Below the pieces are notes generated by a model. It made no database searches. It was not told the DNA's origin and was given only the letters and a program-made list of their open reading frames with translations. Below, one piece after another: positions 1 to 4,962 of a stretch of 6,416 bases of DNA. Positions within the stretch are counted from its first letter, which is position 1. Each line of letters begins with the position of its first letter. The DNA is from Actinomycetota bacterium (lineage in GTDB: Bacteria; Actinomycetota; Acidimicrobiia; Acidimicrobiales; JAHWLA01), in the NCBI GenBank assembly GCA_019347595.1, contig JAHWLA010000165.1, positions 1-6,416 on the forward strand, in the 5' to 3' direction. The translations under genes and the position numbers were made by a program.

Positions 1-298
1 CGAAGTAGTTCTGCACCCGGCGCTCGGTGGGCAGGCCGTTGTCGTCCCAGCCCATGGGGTAGAAGACGGCCTTGCCCCGCATGCGGTGGAAGCGGGCCAC
101 CACGTCGGTGTGCGTGTAGGAGAACACGTGGCCCACGTGCAGCGAGCCGCTCACCGTGGGCGGCGGGGTGTCGACGGCGTAGACCTCCGCCCGCGGCCGG
201 GTGCGGTCGAAGCGGTACGTGCCCGCGTCGGACCACGCGGCCGTCCACTTGGCCTCGAGCCCGTCGAGCGACGGCTTTTCCGGGACGTTGGGCGTCAT
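1..298 (-). CDS. valS: Valyl-tRNA synthetase, N-terminal fragment (runs off left edge)
   Basis: Valine-tRNA ligase, a cytoplasmic class I aminoacyl-tRNA synthetase that charges tRNA-Val. Only the first 99 residues lie in the window, starting at the ATG whose complement is 296-298. Visible parts are the N-terminal helix region (about residues 10-25), the ATP-binding segment TPPPTVSGSLHVGHVF with the HIGH-type motif HVGH at residues 54-57, and GWDDNGLPTERRVQNYF at 83-99. By recall, the GWDDNGLPTE form resembles archaeal-type ValRS and is also found in Streptomyces-like actinomycetes, whereas the E. coli enzyme has a GTDHAG form. The editing domain and KMSKS loop lie outside the window. The gene is divergent from cysS with 20 bases between starts. 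No clear Shine-Dalgarno sequence precedes the ATG, so a very short leader is likely. The family call is secure; the ValRS subtype is inferred from recalled homologues. Confidence 0.93.
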   Translation of the reverse strand, partial: MTPNVPEKPSLDGLEAKWTAAWSDAGTYRFDRTRPRAEVYAVDTPPPTVSGSLHVGHVFSYTHTDVVARFHRMRGKAVFYPMGWDDNGLPTERRVQNYF

Positions 299-306
299 CG
301 GGGCGT

Positions 307-313
307 TACGGTA
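307..313. promoter_or_regulatory. Candidate symmetric -10 element for divergent valS/cysS transcription
   Basis: The heptamer TACGGTA lies in the 20-base valS-cysS gap. Read rightward it contains TACGGT (307-312) and read leftward TACCGT (313-308); both fit the actinobacterial -10 pattern TAnnnT. A rightward start about 7 bases downstream would fall at the cysS GTG (319), giving a leaderless mRNA. A leftward start would fall near 301, about 3 bases before the valS ATG. No convincing -35 hexamer was found on either side. The placement is seen in the sequence; promoter function is inferred. Confidence 0.45.
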
Positions 314-318
314 CTTGC

Positions 319-1644
319 GTGCTGCGCCTCCACGACACTGCAAATGGACAGGTCCGCGAGCTCGTGCCTCGCGACGAAGGGCGCATCTCCCTCTACGTGT
401 GCGGCCCGACCGTGTACGACGTCCCCCATATCGGGCACGGCCGCTCGATGCTCGTCTACGACATCCTGCGCCGGTACCTCGAGTGGTCGGGCCTCGCTGT
501 CGAGCACGTCTCGAACATCACCGACATCGACGACAAGATCATCCAGCGCGCCCACGAGCGGGGCCGGTCGCCCGCCGACGTGGCCGAGGAGTTCGAGCGG
601 GCGTGGTACGACGCTGTCGACGCGCTGGGTGTGCTGCGACCCACCCACGACCCGCACGCCACCGCCTTCGTCGACCGCATGCTGGAGCTCATCGGCGAGC
701 TGGTCGACAAGGGCCTCGCCTACGAGACGGACGACGGCGTCTACTTCGTGACCGAGTCGGTGCCCGACTACGGGCTGCTGGCCCGCCAGTCCCTCGACTC
801 GCTGCGCTCGGGCGCCCGCGTCGAGGTGGAGGAGCAGAAGCGCTCGCCGATCGACTTCGTCCTCTGGAAGAAGGCCAAGCCGGGCGAGCCGTCGTGGGAG
901 TCCCCGTGGGGACCGGGGCGGCCGGGGTGGCACACCGAGTGCGTCGTCATGTCGCTCGACCTGCTGGGCGACGGCTTCGACATCCACACCGGCGGGCTCG
1001 ACCTCATGTTCCCGCACCACGAGAACGAGCGGGCGCAAGCGGTTGCCGTCGGCAAAGGCTTCGCCCGGCATTGGATGCATCACGCCTTCGTGGAAGTGGG
1101 CGGGGAGAAGATGTCGAAGTCGCTCGACAACTTCACGTCGTTGACCGACCTCTTGGCTCGCCACGACGCCCGCGCTTACCGCCTGTTGGTCCTGCGTTCG
1201 CACTACCGCTCGCCGATGGAGGTGACGCCGGCGACGATCGGCGACGCCGAGTCGGGCCTGGATCGGCTCGACTCCTTCGCCCGACGCTTCCCGTCGCCCG
1301 CGGCCGAGCCCGATCCTGCGGCGTTGGCTCGCTTCCGGGAGCTGATGGACGACGACCTGCGCACGCCCCAGGCGGTGGCGCTGTTGTTCGATCTCGTGGG
1401 CCAGGCCAACGCCGGGGACGACGCCTGCGCGGCCGCCGCCGCGCGCGAGATCGCCCGGGCATTGGGGCTGGAACTGCGGGCCGGCGGCGAGGACATCGAC
1501 GCCGAGACGACGGCGCTGATGGCCGAGCGCGACGCCGCGCGCGCCGCTCGCGACTTCGCCCGCGCCGATGCCCTGCGGGACGAGCTCCAGAGCCGCGGAT
1601 GGGTGGTGGAAGACACCGCCGAGGGCACCCGCGTACATCGGTGA
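319..1644 (+). CDS. cysS: Cysteinyl-tRNA synthetase
   Basis: Cysteine-tRNA ligase, a class I synthetase that charges tRNA-Cys in the cytoplasm. The protein is 441 residues, close to the usual 450-480. Motifs seen: CGPTVYD at 28-34, HIGH at 37-40, RSPIDFVLWK at 175-184, WHTEC at 204-208, FPHHENE at 231-237 and KMSKS at 264-268. The expected zinc ligands are C28, C208, H233 and E237, all present. An alpha-helical anticodon-binding (DALR-like) C-terminus follows from about 330. The related mycothiol enzyme MshC was considered, but the CGPTVYD...HIGHGR signature, the KMSKS sequence and the full C-terminal extension fit CysRS. The GTG at 319 places C28 exactly as in E. coli CysRS. No Shine-Dalgarno sequence precedes it, which agrees with a leaderless mRNA from the -10-like element at 307. 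Its stop overlaps the proposed csp promoter. Confidence 0.96.
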   Translation: MLRLHDTANGQVRELVPRDEGRISLYVCGPTVYDVPHIGHGRSMLVYDILRRYLEWSGLAVEHVSNITDIDDKIIQRAHERGRSPADVAEEFERAWYDAVDALGVLRPTHDPHATAFVDRMLELIGELVDKGLAYETDDGVYFVTESVPDYGLLARQSLDSLRSGARVEVEEQKRSPIDFVLWKKAKPGEPSWESPWGPGRPGWHTECVVMSLDLLGDGFDIHTGGLDLMFPHHENERAQAVAVGKGFARHWMHHAFVEVGGEKMSKSLDNFTSLTDLLARHDARAYRLLVLRSHYRSPMEVTPATIGDAESGLDRLDSFARRFPSPAAEPDPAALARFRELMDDDLRTPQAVALLFDLVGQANAGDDACAAAAAREIARALGLELRAGGEDIDAETTALMAERDAARAARDFARADALRDELQSRGWVVEDTAEGTRVHR

Positions 1645-1669
1645 CGAACGGACAATTTGCTGTTACCGT
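1641..1669 (+). promoter_or_regulatory. Candidate csp promoter
   Basis: The sequence TGTTACCGT (1661-1669) gives an extended -10 (TG-n-TACCGT, with the hexamer at 1664-1669). GTGACG at 1641-1646 sits 17 bases upstream and matches the -35 consensus at four of six positions. It overlaps the cysS stop codon. Transcription would start near 1676 and leave a leader of about 64 bases. Almost the same nine bases (TGTTACTGT) occur before the acyl-CoA dehydrogenase gene at 4893. This is a pattern match only. Confidence 0.4.
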
Positions 1670-1693
1670 TCGCCGCCGGGGAGCTGGCGCATA

Positions 1694-1736
1694 GGCAATT
1701 CCCCTTGATCCAAGCAACGCACGAAGGGGGATCGCC
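1694..1736 (+). promoter_or_regulatory. Leader hairpin sequestering the csp ribosome-binding site
   Basis: The Shine-Dalgarno run GAAGGGGG (1723-1730) lies 9 bases before the csp GTG. Bases 1694-1706 (GGCAATTCCCCTT) pair with 1724-1736 (AAGGGGGATCGCC). The stem has 12 pairs, including one G-U, one A/C mismatch and a 17-base loop. It would hide the ribosome-binding site almost up to the start codon. A competing shorter stem can form between GGGGAG (1678-1683) and TTCCCC (1699-1704), which uses up the anti-Shine-Dalgarno strand. The pairings were found by eye; regulation by temperature or by Csp binding is inference. Confidence 0.5.
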
Positions 1737-1739
1737 ACA

Positions 1740-1940
1740 GTGGCGACCGGAACTGTCAAGTGGTTCAACGCCGAGAAGGGCTACGGCTTCATCTCGCAGT
1801 CCGATGGGGCTGATGTGTTCGTTCACTTCAGCGCCATTCAGATGAACGGCTACCGCGCCTTGGAAGAGGGGCAGGCTGTGGAGTTCGAGGTCCAGGAGGG
1901 ACCGAAGGGCTTGCAGGCTGCCAGCGTGCGGCCCGTCTAG
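1740..1940 (+). CDS. Cold-shock domain protein (CspA family)
   Basis: A single cold-shock (OB-fold) domain of 66 residues, the normal length for CspA-type proteins. Such proteins bind single-stranded RNA and DNA and act as RNA chaperones, melting structures that block translation, especially in the cold. RNP1 is KGYGFI at 13-18 and RNP2 is VFVHF at 26-30. The nucleic-acid-binding aromatics W8, F17, F27, H29 and F30 are all present. The GTG start at 1740 is fixed by the GAAGGGGG ribosome-binding site 9 bases upstream and by the conserved MATGTVKWFN beginning. It follows cysS by 95 bases, probably with its own promoter, and ends in a strong terminator, so it is likely monocistronic. It could be a constitutive rather than cold-induced paralogue; the sequence does not tell which, so no numbered csp symbol is given. 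Confidence 0.95.
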   Translation: MATGTVKWFNAEKGYGFISQSDGADVFVHFSAIQMNGYRALEEGQAVEFEVQEGPKGLQAASVRPV

Positions 1941-1958
1941 GAGACCAGGGCGGTACGC

Positions 1959-1998
1959 AAACGAAAACGCCCGGCCTGCGCGGCCGGGCGTTTCGTTT
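1959..1998. terminator. Bidirectional terminator between csp and the ECF sigma gene
   Basis: CGCCCGGCC (1968-1976) pairs perfectly with GGCCGGGCG (1982-1990) around a 5-base loop. The stem is extended by AAA/TTT and, after a one-base bulge at 1964, by AAACG/CGTTT. The A-rich left flank and T-rich right flank (TTTCGTTTCTCTT) give a U-rich tail in both directions. The hairpin lies 18 bases after the csp stop and 28 bases after the convergent sigma gene stop, so it can end both transcripts. Confidence 0.88.
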
Positions 1999-2026
1999 CT
2001 CTTCGGACCAACGGCAGCCCGTGGCT

Positions 2027-3550
2027 CTAGGGAAGCCCGACTGTCTTCTCGCCGGTTTCGCCCAGCAGGCTGCCGTCGGTCTCGATCACGACCGTCTTGT
2101 CACTCGAGGGAGGCGGCGTTGTGCACGACGGGTGTACGGGGCCGACCTTGATGGCGGTGCACGACCCGTCGCCCGTGCCCGCGGCCACCGTGGCGGAGCC
2201 CGCGCTGCCCCCGTTCACCGTCACCGTGAGCTGCGCCTTGGGTTCGGGCGCGGTGGTGGGCGGCGTCGATGTTGTGTTTGTGGGCGGCGTGGTGGTGGTC
2301 GTGGTCCCGTTGCCGCCGTTGCCGCCTGTGTCGTCGGGCAGGCTGCGCTCGCGCTCCTCGTTCGGCGACGCGTCGTCGAACGCTGTCGTGCTCGCCCCGT
2401 CGTCGCCAGCGCCTGTCGCTCCGCCCGTCGAGCCGGAAACCCCCGAGCTGCCGGTGCCGACGGTGCCGGTGGCGCTCGGCGACGAGAAGGAGCCCGCGGG
2501 GACGAAACTGACGGCAGGAGCGGCCAGGTCGGCGGGCGGCGGCGTGCGCCGGAAGCCGCCCGGTCGCAGGATGTCGTCGGGCTGGCCGACGACGCCGATG
2601 CCGACAATCCCTGCGGCGATGAGCCCCGCCGAGGCGACGGCCAGGGGGCGCTGGGCCTTGAGCAGCCAGGTCGGTGTCCCGCTGCTGCTGCCCGCGGCGG
2701 CGGCGCCGGTCGCCGCGGCGAGGGCGGCGGCGGCCTGCGCCTCGAACTTGCCCAGGGCCAACGCCGCCAGCCCGAGCGGGAAGGGGAGGACGATGCGGCG
2801 CAGCGACGAGCCCAGGTCCTCGAGGTCGGCCAGTCGCTCCCGGCACGTCTCGCAGCCGGCCAGGTGCTGGTCGACCTTGGCCAGGTCGCGAGGGGCGAGG
2901 GCGCCGGCCACATAGGCGCCCAGGCGCTCGACCGTCGGTGAGCAGCGGGCCTCCACGCCGTGGCCGGCGAGGTGGGCCTGGAGAAAGCGCTCGCGCAGCC
3001 CGGCCCGGGCCCGCACGGCGAGCTGGGCCACGCCGTTGGCCGACACGCCGAGCATGGTGGCGGCCTCGCGCGCCGGGATGCCCTCCACCTCGGTGAGCCA
3101 CAGCACCGAGCGCCACCGTTCGGGGAGGTTGCTGAAGGCGGCCGCCACCATGGCGATGTCGGCCTTGTCCTCGGCCGTGTCCGACGGGGTGTTGCCCGAC
3201 GGCGAGTCGAACACCGCGCTGTCGCCCGTGGGCCGGACGCGCCCGGTGCGGCGGTGCACATCGAGGGCGGCGTTGCGCGCGGAGGTCAGCAGGTAGGAAC
3301 GGAAGTTGGCGTTGTCGCGGAGGCGGCCCGCGGGCAGGGCCTTGAGCACGCGGGTGAAGGCCTCGGCCACCGCGTCGGCGGCGTCCTCGCGGTTGCGGGT
3401 GACCGACTGGGCTACGCGCCAGGCGGCCTGCGCGTGCCTGCGATAGAGCTCCTCGAAGGCGGCCACGTCGCCGTCGGCAGCCAGCGCCGCCAGGGTGCCG
3501 TCGGTCGCGGCGGGGTCCGTTGCCAGCGTTCCCGTCCGGTTTCGACCCAT
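2027..3550 (-). CDS. ECF sigma factor fused to a zinc-finger anti-sigma domain, membrane segment and outer domain
   Basis: A 507-residue protein with several parts in order. Sigma region 2 spans about 29-97 (FEELYRRHAQAAWRVAQSV...). Sigma region 4 spans about 135-190 (NLPERWRSVLWLTEVEG...GVSANGVAQLAVRARAGLR). A zf-HC2/anti-sigma zinc finger follows at about 203-245, with HLAGCETC giving H229, C233 and C236, and C203 as a likely fourth ligand. An Ala-rich stretch covers 262-287 and one membrane helix 302-322. A Ser/Thr/Gly/Pro-rich linker includes six threonines at 416-421. A small possibly beta-rich end domain starts near 439 and contains C464 and C476. Ordinary ECF factors are about 170-220 residues with a separate anti-sigma protein. 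The layout resembles the long actinobacterial ECF groups with C-terminal extensions (ECF52-like, by recall). Expected topology is sigma inside and C-terminus outside, with release or activation on an envelope signal. GGAGG (complement of 3555-3559) lies just 5' of the ATG and supports the start. It is divergent from the transporter; its targets are unknown. Confidence 0.88.
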   Translation of the reverse strand: MGRNRTGTLATDPAATDGTLAALAADGDVAAFEELYRRHAQAAWRVAQSVTRNREDAADAVAEAFTRVLKALPAGRLRDNANFRSYLLTSARNAALDVHRRTGRVRPTGDSAVFDSPSGNTPSDTAEDKADIAMVAAAFSNLPERWRSVLWLTEVEGIPAREAATMLGVSANGVAQLAVRARAGLRERFLQAHLAGHGVEARCSPTVERLGAYVAGALAPRDLAKVDQHLAGCETCRERLADLEDLGSSLRRIVLPFPLGLAALALGKFEAQAAAALAAATGAAAAGSSSGTPTWLLKAQRPLAVASAGLIAAGIVGIGVVGQPDDILRPGGFRRTPPPADLAAPAVSFVPAGSFSSPSATGTVGTGSSGVSGSTGGATGAGDDGASTTAFDDASPNEERERSLPDDTGGNGGNGTTTTTTPPTNTTSTPPTTAPEPKAQLTVTVNGGSAGSATVAAGTGDGSCTAIKVGPVHPSCTTPPPSSDKTVVIETDGSLLGETGEKTVGLP

Positions 3551-3631
3551 TTGACCTCCGTCAGCGACCGCTCACGCGCGATACGTGGGCACACTTCGCC
3601 ACACCGGTGATCGGCTCCTGCCGTTTCGGAC

Positions 3632-3660
3632 TTGACGGACACCTGCACCGCCCCATCTGC
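3632..3660 (+). promoter_or_regulatory. Weak candidate promoter for the MFS transporter
   Basis: TTGACG (3632-3637) is a near-consensus -35 hexamer. The positions 17-18 bases downstream hold ATCTGC or TCTGCT, which are poor -10 matches. A start near 3668 would place the whole 49-base inverted repeat in the leader of the transporter mRNA. The rest of the 163-base gap between the sigma gene and the transporter shows no clear operator. No ECF-type GGAAC-like -35 was seen upstream of the transporter. Confidence 0.22.
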
Positions 3661-3678
3661 TGTCCCCCGTGCCCCGCC

Positions 3679-3727
3679 CGTCCCGAGTCCATATGCGACG
3701 GAATCCGTCGCATATGGACTCGGGACG
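3679..3727. repeat. 49-base perfect inverted repeat over the MFS start codons
   Basis: Left arm 3679-3702 and right arm 3704-3727 are exact reverse complements, 24 bases each, around the single base A3703. Each arm contains CATATG, so an ATG lies in both arms (3693 and 3714), and the right one is the preferred transporter start. As DNA it could be a large dimeric operator or cruciform; as RNA it would be a very stable hairpin that hides the start codon. There is no T-run, and it sits at a gene start, so a normal terminator role is unlikely. No second copy exists in this window. Confidence 0.9.
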
Positions 3728-4874
3728 AGGGAACCTGCCGCCGGGGTTCGGGACGATCTGGGTGTGCGTGGCGCTCGACCTGGTGGGCTTCGGGATCGTA
3801 CTGCCCATCCTCCCCCTCTACGCGGAGCGCTACGGGGCCCGGGCGTTCTCGGCCACCGCCCTGGTGGCCGCCTTCTCCGCTGCCCAGTTCCTCTTCTCGC
3901 CGATCTGGGGGCGCCTGTCCGACCGGGTGGGGCGCAAGCCGATCCTCGTGCTGTCGCTGGCGGGCACGGCCGTGGGCAGCCTCATCACCGGGCTGGCCGG
4001 GTCGCTGACCGTGCTGTTCATCGGGCGGGTGGTCGACGGCATCTCCGGCGCCAGCGTGTCGGTGGCCCAGGCCGCGGTGGCCGACATCGCGCCGCCCGAG
4101 CAGCGCGCCCGCCTCCTGGGCCTGCTCGGTGCGGCGTTCGGGCTCGGGTTCGTGGCCGGCCCCGCCATCGGGGCGCTGGCCGCGTTGGGCGGGCCGCACG
4201 TCCCGTTCCTCCTGGCCGCGGCGATCGCCGCCGTCAACGCCGTTGTGGCGGCCAAGCGGCTGCCCGAGACCCATCCCGGCCGTACCGTCGACCGACCGCT
4301 GCTGGAGCAGGTGCCGTGGCAGCGGCGGGGCGTGGTCGACCTGGTGGTGGTGTCGTTCGTCTCGCTGGTGGCGTTCAGCGCCTTCGAGGCCACCTTCTCG
4401 CTGTTCGCCGAGCGCAGGCTGGGGCTCGACATCGCCTCCATCGGGGGGCTGTTCGCCGCCATCGGCGTGGTCCTCGTGCTGGTGCAGGTGCGCGTGCTCG
4501 GGCCGGTCGTCGACCGGTTCGGCGAGGGGCGCACGTTGCAAGCGGGCCTCGTCCTGAACGGCGTCGGGTTGCTGGCGCTGGGCCCCGTCGACTCCTGGCC
4601 CGCCCTGGTGCCGGCCGTGCTCTGTCTCATCGTGGGGCAGGGGCTGGTCACGCCCACCATGTCGTCGATCCTGGCCGGCCGGGTGGGCGCCGACCGGCGA
4701 GGCGGCGTCCTCGGTGTGCAGCAGGCGGCGGGCGGCGTGGCCCGGGTGGTGGGGCCGCTGGCGGGCGGGGCGGCGTTCCAGCACGTCGGTGTGCCCGCGC
4801 CCTATGTCGGCGGGGCCGCCCTCATGGCCGTCGCCGTCGCACTTGTTTCACCAGCACTGCGAAAAGGGGACTAG
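3714..4874 (+). CDS. MFS transporter, DHA1 drug:proton antiporter type
   Basis: A 386-residue major facilitator protein of the inner membrane, the usual length for 12-helix DHA1/TetA-like exporters. Helix 1 starts near residue 13 (IWVCVALDLVGFGIVLPILP). Motif A, GRLSDRVGRK, lies at 66-75 in the loop between helices 2 and 3. R105 in LFIGRVVDGISGA fits motif B. GAAFGLGFVAGPAIGAL at about 139-155 fits the antiporter motif C of helix 5. A more polar stretch at 181-208 separates the two six-helix halves. The family exports drugs or other small hydrophobic molecules by proton exchange; the substrate cannot be told. The start is uncertain: GTG 3669 (401 residues) and ATG 3693 are in frame, but both would translate the inverted repeat. 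ATG 3714 gives a normal short N-terminus, with only a weak GACGGA as ribosome-binding site. The gene ends 88 bases before the dehydrogenase gene, with no terminator seen between them. Confidence 0.9.
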   Translation: MDSGRGNLPPGFGTIWVCVALDLVGFGIVLPILPLYAERYGARAFSATALVAAFSAAQFLFSPIWGRLSDRVGRKPILVLSLAGTAVGSLITGLAGSLTVLFIGRVVDGISGASVSVAQAAVADIAPPEQRARLLGLLGAAFGLGFVAGPAIGALAALGGPHVPFLLAAAIAAVNAVVAAKRLPETHPGRTVDRPLLEQVPWQRRGVVDLVVVSFVSLVAFSAFEATFSLFAERRLGLDIASIGGLFAAIGVVLVLVQVRVLGPVVDRFGEGRTLQAGLVLNGVGLLALGPVDSWPALVPAVLCLIVGQGLVTPTMSSILAGRVGADRRGGVLGVQQAAGGVARVVGPLAGGAAFQHVGVPAPYVGGAALMAVAVALVSPALRKGD

Positions 4875-4892
4875 CACAGCGTCGGGCAGGCA

Positions 4893-4910
4893 TGTTACTG
4901 TCCGGTAACA
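4893..4910. promoter_or_regulatory. 18-bp inverted repeat operator over the acyl-CoA dehydrogenase promoter
   Basis: TGTTACTGTCCGGTAACA has two perfect 6-base arms and a 6-base spacer, the size and form typical of TetR-family operators. Its left half contains an extended -10 candidate (TG-T-TACTGT, hexamer at 4896-4901), so a bound repressor would block transcription. The start would be near 4908, giving a leader of about 55 bases. The TetR-family gene at the right edge is an obvious candidate binder, but no direct link is visible. Confidence 0.55.
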
Positions 4911-4949
4911 ACGCCCGTTCGCTGGGCCGTGCATCGGCCCGTCTCCTGT

Positions 4950-4953
4950 GAGG
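4950..4953 (+). promoter_or_regulatory. Ribosome-binding site that decides the dehydrogenase start
   Basis: GAGG lies 9 bases before ATG 4963. The alternative GTG at 4948 overlaps this site and has no comparable Shine-Dalgarno sequence, so ATG 4963 is preferred. Confidence 0.6.
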
Positions 4954-4962
4954 TCGCCCTCG

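Noticed and set aside
295..1638. Long leftward frame of about 447 codons antisense to cysS
   Set aside because: It mirrors cysS, has His/Arg/Gly-rich composition without any recognisable motif, and is explained by codon-position GC bias. The sense strand carries all CysRS motifs.
319..1644. MshC (mycothiol biosynthesis ligase) as identity of the cysS gene
   Set aside because: MshC is a CysRS paralogue, but this protein has the CysRS CGPTVYD and HIGH context, KMSKS and the full C-terminal tRNA-binding extension.
2097..2941. Rightward frames antisense to the 3' half of the sigma gene
   Set aside because: The leftward frame is continuous from sigma region 2 to the end domain and ends properly before the terminator. 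The rightward products are Val/Pro/Ala- or Arg/Gly-rich shadows.
3669..3713. Upstream GTG (3669) and ATG (3693) starts for the MFS transporter
   Set aside because: They would translate the inverted repeat into a charged N-terminal extension unlike DHA1 transporters, and neither has a Shine-Dalgarno sequence. They are kept as alternatives only because the preferred ATG 3714 also has a weak ribosome-binding site.
3561..4784. Long leftward frame of about 407 codons antisense to the MFS gene
   Set aside because: Low-complexity Gly/His/Arg/Gln-rich product with no family motif, while the opposite strand encodes a clear 12-helix transporter. Its internal ATG at the palindrome (MDSGR) is a mirror effect of the inverted repeat.
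4948..4962. GTG start at 4948 for the acyl-CoA dehydrogenase
   Set aside because: It overlaps the GAGG ribosome-binding site that serves ATG 4963, and the MSEFSLELNEDQ beginning from 4963 fits the family N-terminus.
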